From assembly GCF_009733925.1 (NCBI RefSeq), contig NZ_WOEI01000016.1, positions 1 to 38,590 of the forward strand: a stretch of DNA of 38,590 bases, read 5' to 3'. The DNA is from Streptobacillus canis. Its GTDB lineage: Bacteria > Fusobacteriota > Fusobacteriia > Fusobacteriales > Leptotrichiaceae. Positions 9,182 to 20,304 of the stretch are shown piece after piece; position 1 is the stretch's first letter; each line of letters starts with the position of its first letter. Under the pieces are notes generated by a model. The model made no database searches. It was not told the DNA's origin and saw only the letters and a program-made list of their open reading frames with translations. The position numbers and the translations under genes are program-made.

Positions 9182-9619
9182 ATGAAAAAAATATTTAACA
9201 GTGCATTTTGGGGTGCTTTATCAGGTATAGGAATAGGAACTATAGTTTCTATGATATTTTCAATATTATCAAATACAGGAAAATTTACTTTTTCTAGCCC
9301 AGAATTTATATCAAAGTTTTCAAATGAAATTACAGCATCAACAGTTTCAATAATATTATTTGCAATCATTGGACTAGTTTCTTCAGTTTCATCTAATATT
9401 TATGAAATAGACACTTGCTCATTACCTAAAAAAATCTTTATACATTTTATAATAATATTCATTACAGTTTCGGCAGTTGGATATTATTCAATGTGGTTTA
9501 AGACTAGTTCTCTATTATCTTTCTTAATAACATTTACAATCATATATTTAATAATTTCATCTATATCATATTTTACAACTAAAAAAGAAATAGATGAAAT
9601 TAACAAAAAATTTAAATAG
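9182..9619 (+). CDS. DUF3021 membrane protein, likely LytTR inhibitor
   Basis: A 145-residue protein with four predicted membrane segments: WGALSGIGIGTIVSMIFSIL, then STVSIILFAIIGLVSSVSS, then FIHFIIIFITVSAVGYYSMW and FLITFTIIYLIISSISYF. Small polar tails lie at both ends. The glycine-rich first helix followed by a helix with an SSxIYE motif fits DUF3021. Genes of this family almost always sit next to a LytTR gene, as here (10 bp gap, strong AGGAGG site). In the studied streptococcal systems the membrane partner keeps the LytTR protein inactive; that role is carried over here by analogy. What signal it senses is unknown. Confidence 0.82.
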   Translation: MKKIFNSAFWGALSGIGIGTIVSMIFSILSNTGKFTFSSPEFISKFSNEITASTVSIILFAIIGLVSSVSSNIYEIDTCSLPKKIFIHFIIIFITVSAVGYYSMWFKTSSLLSFLITFTIIYLIISSISYFTTKKEIDEINKKFK

Positions 9620-9628
9620 GGGATGAAC

Positions 9629-10642
9629 ATGAAAATAATAATAACAATTTTAAAAAGAATATTCTTAATTATTTTAATAATATTTACAATAATATTTCTA
9701 TTAAGAATGTATAATAACTATAAATACAAAGATACTTTAGAACGTGTAAATTTAGAAGAAATGTATAATAAATCTATAGAAAATGTAACAATTAAAAAAG
9801 TAGATTTTAAAACTTTCCAAGGTTTTCATCTTTCACCTAATGAAAAAAAATCCAAAGGGCTTGTAATTACCTATGGTGGTTCTGAAGGAAGTCCTAATTT
9901 ATGGGAAGCTGAAAGAATTGCAAAAGAAGGATATGAAGTACTTGCAGTATTTATGTTCGGACAAAAAAATCAACAAAAAACTTTAGTTAATATACCACTT
10001 GAACAATTTGAAGATGTATTAGAATATATTAAAGAAAATAAAATGGATAATAAAGTTCTTACAGTATTAGGATCTTCAAAAGGAGCAGAATATGCACTAA
10101 ATCTAGCTACTAAATATGAAGAAATTTCAAATTTAATACTTCTTGCACCTGCTGCATATAACTTTTCAGGGCTTGACTTCCAAAAAAAAGGTTCATCTTG
10201 GACATATAAAGGAGAAGAACTTCCATATATAGATACACAAAAAGTTTCTTTCTCAGTTATACTAAAAGATATAATAATCCCTAACATTATAGGTTTACCT
10301 TTTTCTTTTACTACTCTATATAATAAAGCTATAGAAGAAGATATGGATGCCTCTTCAAAATTAATCCCAATTAAAGATCTTAAAACTAACATGTTAGTAA
10401 TAGCTGGTGAAGATGATAAATTATGGGATAGTTATCATATGGCATTAAAAATTAAAGAAGAAAATCCAAATGTAATTTTAAAGACATATAAAAATGCAGG
10501 ACATATATTTAGTGGTAATGGGATAATAAATATGGGAAATATGAAACTAAGAACTGGTGGTAATAGTATAGATAATGAAAATGCAGAAAAAGATAAAGTT
10601 AAAGTTATTTCTGAATTTCTAAAAACTCATCATAATAAATAA
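9629..10642 (+). CDS. Membrane-anchored alpha/beta hydrolase with BAAT C-terminal (acyl-CoA thioester hydrolase) fold
   Basis: A 337-residue protein with an N-terminal membrane anchor (residues ~3-22, IIITILKRIFLIILIIFTII) and a soluble alpha/beta hydrolase domain. The nucleophile elbow is LGSSKGAEYAL. The acid is in VIAGEDDKLWDSY and the histidine in NAGHIFSGNG. The G-S-S-K-G-A-E motif and EDDxLW are typical of BAAT_C-type acyl-CoA thioester hydrolases, whose real substrates in bacteria are rarely known. I chose the ATG at 9629 because the GGGG of the ribosome site (9619-9622) lies six bases before it; an ATG at 9623 touches that site. It ends the LytTR transcript, with a terminator right after. 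Confidence 0.75.
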   Translation: MKIIITILKRIFLIILIIFTIIFLLRMYNNYKYKDTLERVNLEEMYNKSIENVTIKKVDFKTFQGFHLSPNEKKSKGLVITYGGSEGSPNLWEAERIAKEGYEVLAVFMFGQKNQQKTLVNIPLEQFEDVLEYIKENKMDNKVLTVLGSSKGAEYALNLATKYEEISNLILLAPAAYNFSGLDFQKKGSSWTYKGEELPYIDTQKVSFSVILKDIIIPNIIGLPFSFTTLYNKAIEEDMDASSKLIPIKDLKTNMLVIAGEDDKLWDSYHMALKIKEENPNVILKTYKNAGHIFSGNGIINMGNMKLRTGGNSIDNENAEKDKVKVISEFLKTHHNK

Positions 10643-10647
10643 GTAAG

Positions 10648-10684
10648 AAAACCTAAATTTAGTAAATCTAATTTTAGGTTTTTT
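10648..10684 (+). terminator. Terminator after the hydrolase gene
   Basis: A 10-bp stem (AAAACCTAAA against TTTAGGTTTT) with a 15-nt loop and a following T-run. It separates the LytTR/DUF3021/hydrolase unit from the exporter unit. Confidence 0.7.
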
Positions 10685-10685
10685 A

Positions 10686-10714
10686 TTGTAATAAATTTCT
10701 CGTAGTGATATAAT
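10686..10714 (+). promoter_or_regulatory. Promoter of the ABC-2 exporter genes
   Basis: TTGTAA (10686-10691), 17-bp spacer, TATAAT (10709-10714). The ATG at 10713 lies within the -10 region and therefore cannot be the translation start of the first permease. Confidence 0.7.
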
Positions 10715-10745
10715 GATTAGGTATAAATTATTAGGAGTTGATTAC

Positions 10746-11534
10746 ATGAATAAATATATATTTTTTATCTATTCAAGGATAAAAGTCAGAACAGCTTACT
10801 GGTCAAGATATTTAATTTCAATTTTTTCTGCATATATAGAAATGATAGCAATACTATGTATATGGTTTGCTGTATTTAAAAATTCAAATCAAAATATAGG
10901 TGGATATAGCATAGATGAAATGATGATGTATTTAATATTATCTTTTTCATTACTTATGATAATAAGACAAGGAGTATCAAATACTGTTTCAAAAGATGTA
11001 TCAAGTGGAGATATAGCAATATATTTTATCAAACCTATATCATATATAAACAAATTAATATTTGAATCTATAGGTGATATGTTATTTAATTTTACATATC
11101 TAATACCAGCCTTACTTTTTTCTATAATCTATTTTAATGTTATTGATTTTAGTTTAAAAAGAACAATATTTTTCCTAATCTCCATAGCTTTAGGATCAAT
11201 AATATATTTTTTACTTGATTTTATGGTAGGTCTTTTTGCTTTTTTTGTAAACTATATCTGGGGTCTATTATTAATCAAAGATGCTATATTTAGATTTGTT
11301 TCAGGTGAATTATTCCCTCTATCTTTTCTTCCAAAAAGTATAGAAACAATCTTTTCATACTTACCATTTAACTATTTAACTTATAAACCTATATTGATAA
11401 TATTTAATAAGGTTAGTGAAAAAGAAATGTTAAATATAATAGTTTTACAAATCATTTGGATTATTATACTATCTTTAATTGCAAAATACATTTGGTCTAG
11501 AGCAAATAAAAGATTAAGTATAAATGGAGGTTAA
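10746..11534 (+). CDS. ABC-2 type exporter permease (PF06182/COG4587-like)
   Basis: A 262-residue integral membrane protein with about six membrane segments and a long cytoplasmic loop containing VSKDVSSGDIAIYFIKPIS. The 'SG(D/E)I...IKP' motif after the second helix is typical of the ABC2_membrane_6 and COG3694/COG4587 permeases, which always occur as a pair with a COG4586 ATPase. The start at 10746 has an AGGAG site 8 bases upstream; the in-frame ATG at 10713 is inside the promoter. Its stop is one base before the next gene's start. Substrate unknown; the class exports rather than imports. Confidence 0.85.
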   Translation: MNKYIFFIYSRIKVRTAYWSRYLISIFSAYIEMIAILCIWFAVFKNSNQNIGGYSIDEMMMYLILSFSLLMIIRQGVSNTVSKDVSSGDIAIYFIKPISYINKLIFESIGDMLFNFTYLIPALLFSIIYFNVIDFSLKRTIFFLISIALGSIIYFLLDFMVGLFAFFVNYIWGLLLIKDAIFRFVSGELFPLSFLPKSIETIFSYLPFNYLTYKPILIIFNKVSEKEMLNIIVLQIIWIIILSLIAKYIWSRANKRLSINGG

Positions 11535-11535
11535 A

Positions 11536-12321
11536 ATGAAATATCTTAGACTGTATTTACTTAGAATGAAGTATTCTTTCAAAATACTATTAAATTCAAT
11601 GAGTAATTTTATTATAGGATTCCTAGGTTTCCTATTTATACAATTATCAGCAATAATATTTATTAATATTACTTTTTCTAAAATACCAACTATTGAAGGT
11701 TATTCTTTTTATCAAATCATGACACTATATGGTTTTTCTCAAATATCAAAAGGACTTGATCATTTTTATTCAGATTATTTATGGATGCTTTCAGTAAGTT
11801 CTATTGCTAGAGGGGAATATGATAAATTTATGATAAGACCTGTAAATACTTTCTTTCAAGTTATTATAGAAAGAGTGCAATTTGATGCAATGGGAGAAAT
11901 TTTTGTAGGAATATTAATATACATATATGGTATAAAAGGATTAGGAATACCTTTATCATTTAGATTAATATTTTTATCAATATTTTTCATAGTTATAGGA
12001 ACAATAATATATACAGCTTTAAAAACTATAGCAGCATCTTATGCATTTAAAGTTAAAGATAGTTATTTCTTATTAAAAGCTATATATTCATTTTCAGAAT
12101 TTACTAAATACCCTATAGCTGTTTATCCAATATTTTTACAAATTGCCTTAACATATATATTAGCATTTGCAATAACTGCAAATTACCCTATAGATATTTT
12201 ACTTTTTGGAGATAATCTATCTATATATTTTAAAATAATAACAGTAACATTAGTTATTGTAATTATTGCTATCATTTGTTGGAAGAAAGGAGAAAAAGCT
12301 TATGAAAGTGCAGGAGCCTAG
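11536..12321 (+). CDS. ABC-2 type exporter permease (COG3694-like), second subunit
   Basis: A 261-residue membrane protein with about six predicted helices. The cytoplasmic loop SIARGEYDKFMIRPVNTFFQ carries the same 'G-x-[YF]-D-x-x-[ML]-I-R-P' motif found in COG3694 permeases. It forms the second half of a heterodimeric pore with the preceding protein. The start at 11536 has GGAGG five bases upstream; the ATG at 11524 overlaps that ribosome site. It overlaps the ATPase gene by 20 bp, which indicates tight coupling. Confidence 0.85.
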   Translation: MKYLRLYLLRMKYSFKILLNSMSNFIIGFLGFLFIQLSAIIFINITFSKIPTIEGYSFYQIMTLYGFSQISKGLDHFYSDYLWMLSVSSIARGEYDKFMIRPVNTFFQVIIERVQFDAMGEIFVGILIYIYGIKGLGIPLSFRLIFLSIFFIVIGTIIYTALKTIAASYAFKVKDSYFLLKAIYSFSEFTKYPIAVYPIFLQIALTYILAFAITANYPIDILLFGDNLSIYFKIITVTLVIVIIAIICWKKGEKAYESAGA

Positions 12322-13291
12322 TATTATTAAAGTAGAAAATCTTTGTAAAGATTTTACTGTGTATAAAAGAACCGGACTATTTAAAAGATCAAAAAGTATA
12401 GTAAGAGTTGTAAATTCAATAAACTTCGAAATTGAGGAAGGTGAAGTAGTAGGTTTTCTTGGTCCTAATGGTGCAGGTAAATCAACCACTATAAAAATGA
12501 TGACAGGGATATTAACTCCAACAGAAGGAAAATGTCTTGTTAATAAGGTTATTCCATATGAAAATAGAGTTAAAAATTCTATGAATATTGGAGCTGTTTT
12601 TGGCCAAAGAACAGCACTTTGGGTAGATTTATCAGTCGAAGATAACCTATATCTACTAAAAGAAATGTATGGTTTAAGTGATGAAAGATATAAAGAAAGA
12701 TTCGAGTATTTAAATGAAATATTAAGCGTTACCCATATATTACATAAGCAAGTAAGAACCTTATCTTTAGGACAAAGAATGTTAGCCGATTTAATAGCTT
12801 CACTACTACATAGTCCTAAAGTTCTATTTCTTGATGAACCTACTATAGGACTGGATATTATACTTAAAGAAAAGCTATTAAATATTTTAAAAGAAATAAA
12901 CAAAAAAGAAAAAATCACTATAATTCTTACTACTCATGATATGCGTGATGTTGAAGCATTATGTGATAGGATAATAGTAATTAATCAAGGTACAAAAATA
13001 TTTGATGATAGCTTAGAGAATCTAAAAAATAATTATGTTAAACACAGATTAATCAAAGCAAGAGTTAGGGATATAGAAAATATTGATATCAACCATATTA
13101 AAAATAATGGCATAGTTGATACGTATATTGATGATAATTATTTAAATATTGTAATCGAAAATAATGAAAGTGTTGAAAAAAACACTATTATTGAACTATA
13201 TAACAACTATGAAGTTGTAAAACTTGAACTAGAAGAAGAAAACATAGATAGTATTATTAAAAGAATATATGAGAAAAAAATAAAAGGTTAA
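12302..13291 (+). CDS. ABC exporter ATP-binding protein (COG4586-like)
   Basis: A 329-residue ATPase. Walker A is GPNGAGKSTT, followed by the subgroup-typical GAVFGQRTALWVDLSVEDN block containing the Q-loop. The signature is LSLGQRM, a variant of LSGGQ, Walker B is VLFLDEPT, and the switch histidine is in TTHDMRDVE. A C-terminal extension of about 90 residues follows, as in drug and lipid exporters of the DrrA type. The N-terminal YKRTGLFKRSKSIVRVVN is also characteristic of COG4586. The start at 12302 follows an AAAGGAG site nine bases upstream; earlier in-frame codons lie inside the permease gene. Cargo is unknown. Confidence 0.92.
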   Translation: MKVQEPSIIKVENLCKDFTVYKRTGLFKRSKSIVRVVNSINFEIEEGEVVGFLGPNGAGKSTTIKMMTGILTPTEGKCLVNKVIPYENRVKNSMNIGAVFGQRTALWVDLSVEDNLYLLKEMYGLSDERYKERFEYLNEILSVTHILHKQVRTLSLGQRMLADLIASLLHSPKVLFLDEPTIGLDIILKEKLLNILKEINKKEKITIILTTHDMRDVEALCDRIIVINQGTKIFDDSLENLKNNYVKHRLIKARVRDIENIDINHIKNNGIVDTYIDDNYLNIVIENNESVEKNTIIELYNNYEVVKLELEEENIDSIIKRIYEKKIKG

Positions 13292-13309
13292 ACCTACGTT
13301 TAACCTTTT
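13282..13309. terminator. Bidirectional terminator between the exporter and the atp operon
   Basis: A 12-bp perfect inverted repeat (AAAAGGTTAAAC / GTTTAACCTTTT) with a 4-nt loop. It contains the stop codon of the exporter ATPase and abuts the stop of atpC, so it can serve both convergent transcripts. Confidence 0.85.
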
Positions 13310-13310
13310 T

Positions 13311-13703
13311 CTATCTAAGTAAACTATCTTGTAATCTTTTCTTAGTTCCAAGTATATCTTGATCTTCTTTTTTCTTCGCTGCAATAGCTGCTTCAAGTCT
13401 TTCTTTCTTGATCATTCTGAATTCTTCTTCATTTTCAGCAATCACAGCCTCCTCTGCCATTACAGTTACATAATTATGATTAACTTCTAAAAATCCACCC
13501 CTAATATAGTAAGATCTCTGTTCATCTTTAGTTCTTAAAAGCATTAAACCTTCTCCTAAAGAGCTCATAAAATTAGTATGATTTGGAAGTATACCTATAT
13601 CTCCTCTTATAGTTCTAACTTTAATAAATTTAGCTTCTTTAGAAAGATATTCTATCTTTTCTGGCGTTACTACTTTTAATGTGAAAAATTCTTTTTTTTC
13701 CAT
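13311..13703 (-). CDS. atpC: ATP synthase F1 epsilon subunit
   Basis: The 130-residue epsilon subunit of the F1 stalk. It has the N-terminal beta-sandwich (FTLKVVTPEKIEYLSKEAKF, GDIGILPNHTNFMSSL, YIRGGFLEVNHNYVTVMAEEA) and a C-terminal two-helix part. It links rotation of gamma to the c-ring and can restrain ATP hydrolysis. It is the last gene of the operon, two bases after atpD, followed by the bidirectional terminator. Confidence 0.96.
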   Translation of the reverse strand: MEKKEFFTLKVVTPEKIEYLSKEAKFIKVRTIRGDIGILPNHTNFMSSLGEGLMLLRTKDEQRSYYIRGGFLEVNHNYVTVMAEEAVIAENEEEFRMIKKERLEAAIAAKKKEDQDILGTKKRLQDSLLR

Positions 13704-13705
13704 AA

Positions 13706-15998
<2,293 letters not shown>

Positions 15999-16013
15999 AT
16001 GTTTCTCCTTTCA

Positions 16014-17537
<1,524 letters not shown>

Positions 17538-18059
17538 TTAACGTCTTAATTCTTTAATTTGAGTTTTAATCGAACCATCAATTACTTCATCATTTATTTT
17601 AATAATTCCTCCACCTATTAACTCTTTATCGACTTTAAAATGAATAACTACTTTTTTTTGTTTCATGTCTTCTAATTTCTTTTTAAGTCTTTCTTTTTGT
17701 TCAGGTGATAATTCTTTAGGAAATATAGCTGTAACTATTAATTTATTATGAGCATCATAGTAAATTTTACTATATTGTTCATTTATTTCTTTAATATGTA
17801 GCAATCTATCTTTTTCTATTAAATAATCTAAAATATCTAACGGTTCATTTTTAATATTCTTATATATTCTATTAATTAATACTTTTTTATCTTCTTTATC
17901 AATTATTGGATAACTAAGGAATTTTTTAAAGTCTTCATCATACTCTAGATGTTCTAGTATTACATTTAACATTTCAAAAACTTCAAATACTTCATCTTTT
18001 TCTTTTGCAATTTGATAAATTGCTTCAGCATATCTCCTTGATACAGAAATATTATCCAT
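17538..18059 (-). CDS. atpH: ATP synthase F1 delta subunit
   Basis: A 173-residue peripheral stalk subunit (OSCP-like). The start MDNISVSRRYAEAIYQIAKE and the C-terminal DKELIGGGIIKINDEVIDGSIK are conserved family blocks. The ATG at 18059 follows the atpF stop by one base and has AGGTG six bases upstream; a GTG nine bases earlier falls in that ribosome site and overlaps atpF. Delta joins the b-dimer to the top of the alpha3beta3 head. Confidence 0.94.
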   Translation of the reverse strand: MDNISVSRRYAEAIYQIAKEKDEVFEVFEMLNVILEHLEYDEDFKKFLSYPIIDKEDKKVLINRIYKNIKNEPLDILDYLIEKDRLLHIKEINEQYSKIYYDAHNKLIVTAIFPKELSPEQKERLKKKLEDMKQKKVVIHFKVDKELIGGGIIKINDEVIDGSIKTQIKELRR

Positions 18060-18060
18060 A

Positions 18061-18564
18061 TTATTCACCTACTTCATTGATGAATTTATCAATACTCTTA
18101 TCAATAATTTCTGGATTTGTTTCTATATTCTCTTTAATAATTTTTTCAGCAAGATCTGTAGCCATTTGACTCATTTCTTTTTGTAATTGTTCTTTAATAT
18201 TTTCTCTTAATTTTAACACATCTGCTTCAGCACGCATTATCATTCTATCACGTGTAAGAGTTGCATTATCAATTATTTGTTCTTTTCTTTCATCAGCTTG
18301 TCTTTCGGCTTTAATGATAATATCATTAGCACGTCTTTTAGCTTCTTTTCTTAATTTTTCATAATTTTGTTTTTGTTCTTCTAATTTTTCTCTCTCTTCT
18401 TTTACTAATTCAAGTTCTTTTAAAGCTATTTTCTTTCTATCTTCTATTACTTTTCCTATTTTTTGGTAGAAATATTTATGGAAAACATATACTAAAATGA
18501 AGAAATTTATTATTTGAACTATCATCAGTATATCAATAGTAATTAAATTGTTATTTTGTTCCAT
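18061..18564 (-). CDS. atpF: ATP synthase Fo b subunit
   Basis: A 167-residue protein: one N-terminal membrane helix (ITIDILMIVQIINFFILVYV) followed by a long charged helix rich in K, E, R and Q that pairs as a coiled coil to form the stator. The motif KIGKVIEDRKK just after the membrane is usual for b. The ATG at 18564 follows an AGGTGG site; the GTG three bases earlier is less likely. Confidence 0.94.
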   Translation of the reverse strand: MEQNNNLITIDILMIVQIINFFILVYVFHKYFYQKIGKVIEDRKKIALKELELVKEEREKLEEQKQNYEKLRKEAKRRANDIIIKAERQADERKEQIIDNATLTRDRMIMRAEADVLKLRENIKEQLQKEMSQMATDLAEKIIKENIETNPEIIDKSIDKFINEVGE

Positions 18565-18579
18565 CACTTTCCACCTTTA

Positions 18580-18819
18580 TTATCCTTTTATTAAAGCTAA
18601 GATTAGTGCTATGATTAAAGCAAAGATCCCTGTAGACTCTGTAATCGCACACCCTATGAATAATGTTGCCATTACATCATTTTTTGCTTCTGGTTGTCTT
18701 GCTACAGCTTCTACTGCTGCTGCAGTTGCTAGTCCTTGTCCAAGTCCTGCTCCTATCCCTCCACATGCTGCTATTCCAGCTCCTAATAACGCTGCTGCTT
18801 TGATTATTGATGCATCCAT
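18580..18819 (-). CDS. atpE: ATP synthase Fo c subunit, Na+-binding pattern
   Basis: A 79-residue double-hairpin membrane protein that forms the rotor ring. Helix 1 has GIGAGLGQGLATAAAVEAVA, the polar loop is ARQPEAKND, and helix 2 is FIGCAITESTGIFALIIAL. The ion site residues are Gln28, Glu61, Ser62 and Thr63. Gln on helix 1 with Glu-Ser on helix 2 is the established Na+ signature of the Ilyobacter tartaricus and Propionigenium type; H+-rings lack the Ser and Gln. Fusobacterium nucleatum is known to use a two-carboxylate variant with Glu instead of Gln on helix 1, so this protein follows the simpler Ilyobacter type. A Na+-coupled enzyme is predicted. Confidence 0.96.
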   Translation of the reverse strand: MDASIIKAAALLGAGIAACGGIGAGLGQGLATAAAVEAVARQPEAKNDVMATLFIGCAITESTGIFALIIALILALIKG

Positions 18820-18838
18820 TTTTTATATCCTCCTATTA

Positions 18839-19756
18839 TTATTCTTCTTCCTCTTCTTCCCCTATTAACATCTGCTTAATATATACAGATGATAATACAG
18901 TAAATACAAATGCCTGTAAGATTCCTATAAAGAAATCTAAATAAACTTGTAATACATTTGGCCATCCAACTGCAAAACTGAAACTTCCCTTAAATACATT
19001 ATGTGTTAAAGTTGGGAATATATCTTGCACAGTTAGTCCATATACTAATGCCATAATTACTAGTCCTGCAAACATATTTCCAAAAAGTCTCATTGAGATG
19101 TTTATTGGTTTTGCAAACTCTCCAATTATATTTATTGGTAACATGAACACGAATGGTTGTGAAAGTTCTTTTATAAATCCTAAAACTCCCATTCTATAAA
19201 TAGCTGCTCCAATAAATATCACAAAAACTACTACTGCTAATCCTACTGTTGTATTCATATCAGCTGTTGCAGTTCTAAAGAAAGGTTTAATTAGTAAACC
19301 ATGTTCTGTTCTTTTCCACATTATTACAAATGGAAATAAAAACATTGATACATTAAGTAATAATATCATAGAAAATAAAGCTGAGAAGAATCCAGCAAAT
19401 TTTTCTTTATATTTTCCTAATCCTTCCAAGAAATTATTGTTAATAAAATTATAATATTCCTCAAGGACTAATTGGAAAAAACCAGGATTTTCTACACTAA
19501 TTTTTCTAGTTCCTAAAATTAATATTAGGATAATTACTATCATTATTGCCCATGTATTCATAATAGTCTGATTAATATTCAATACATATTTACCTATTGG
19601 AATAGTAAAGAATATTTCAGGAGGTTCTATTATTGCATGTGGTTTTTCAAACACTACTGGAAATACTGTTGAGATAACCGCAAGAAATAAATTGACTACA
19701 ACAAGCATTAATAATAATATTCCTACCCATTTTAATAAATTATTCTTCTTTGACAA
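18839..19756 (-). CDS. atpB: ATP synthase Fo a subunit (TTG start)
   Basis: A 305-residue membrane protein with the essential stator arginine at Arg223 in INISMRLFGNMFAGL and the conserved C-terminal FIGILQAFVFTVLSSVYI. It forms the ion half-channels against the c-ring. It has an acidic tail (GEEEEEE). The start was set at the TTG 19756, nine bases after AAAGGAG; an in-frame TTG at 19765 directly touches the ribosome site. The first ~70 residues contain one membrane helix and an extracytoplasmic loop. Confidence 0.94.
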   Translation of the reverse strand: MSKKNNLLKWVGILLLMLVVVNLFLAVISTVFPVVFEKPHAIIEPPEIFFTIPIGKYVLNINQTIMNTWAIMIVIILILILGTRKISVENPGFFQLVLEEYYNFINNNFLEGLGKYKEKFAGFFSALFSMILLLNVSMFLFPFVIMWKRTEHGLLIKPFFRTATADMNTTVGLAVVVFVIFIGAAIYRMGVLGFIKELSQPFVFMLPINIIGEFAKPINISMRLFGNMFAGLVIMALVYGLTVQDIFPTLTHNVFKGSFSFAVGWPNVLQVYLDFFIGILQAFVFTVLSSVYIKQMLIGEEEEEE

Positions 19757-19780
19757 ATGTATCAACTCCTTTCTTTAAAT

Positions 19781-20158
19781 TTAAAATTTCAAAAAATTTA
19801 TACCTTGTAGCATTAGTCTAAATGATAAAAATCCAAAACCACATGAAAGTATTGGATATACTGGATCTACATTAAAAAATCTAATACTTATCTTATATAC
19901 AAAATAAAGAGCCAATATATATATACCGTACCTTTTCGTAGAGTCGATAAACATTGTGGCCCTATTTCCTTTTAAATATACTATTTTATGTACTGTATAA
20001 AGTAACATTAAATTTGATATTATAGATATAAATATTCCAAAAGATAAAGATAATACTACTATATTCATTTTTACTAAACCTAGTATAAAAGTTATGATTG
20101 AAACTATAGATAATACTTTAATTATTCTTTTTATATTTTCATCAATATCTCTAAACAT
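19781..20158 (-). CDS. AtpI-like small membrane protein, first gene of the atp operon
   Basis: A 125-residue protein with four predicted membrane segments (IKVLSIVSIITFILGLV, VVLSLSFGIFISIISNLMLL, YGIYILALYFVYKI, YPILSCGFGFLSFRLML). Size, topology and its place directly before atpB match AtpI/UncI-type 'ATP synthase subunit I' proteins, which help c-ring assembly or ion supply. Sequence conservation in this family is very low, so the assignment rests mainly on position. Confidence 0.7.
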   Translation of the reverse strand: MFRDIDENIKRIIKVLSIVSIITFILGLVKMNIVVLSLSFGIFISIISNLMLLYTVHKIVYLKGNRATMFIDSTKRYGIYILALYFVYKISIRFFNVDPVYPILSCGFGFLSFRLMLQGINFLKF

Positions 20159-20189
20159 AGTACTACTCCTTAAATCTTACTTATATTTC

Positions 20190-20218
20190 ATAATACCACT
20201 TTGATTTATCTAAGTCAA
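20190..20218 (-). promoter_or_regulatory. Promoter of the atp operon
   Basis: On the minus strand TTGACT (20218-20213), 17-bp spacer, TATTAT (20195-20190), about 30 bp before the atpI-like start, with an AAGGAG site in between. Confidence 0.75.
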
Positions 20219-20272
20219 TATTTTTTTGATTTACTTTTTATACTTTTTTTACTTAAAATTTAACAAAATATA

Positions 20273-20300
20273 AAAAGCATATATAAAAATATATGCTTTT
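20273..20300 (-). terminator. Terminator after the broken unknown gene
   Basis: A 12-bp perfect inverted repeat (AAAAGCATATAT / ATATATGCTTTT) with a 4-A loop, directly after the stop at 20305 on the minus strand. Confidence 0.6.
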
Positions 20301-20304
20301 ATTT

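Noticed and set aside
9970..10392. Open frame opposite the alpha/beta hydrolase gene
   Set aside because: It is a shadow of the hydrolase coding sequence with no ribosome site.
10713..10745. Upstream ATG for the first exporter permease
   Set aside because: The ATG is inside the -10 hexamer of the promoter, so it cannot be in the mRNA.
12250..12918. Long open frame on the minus strand opposite the exporter ATPase
   Set aside because: It overlaps a clear ABC ATPase gene with all motifs, and its translation is low-complexity Ser/Leu/Phe-rich with no family features.
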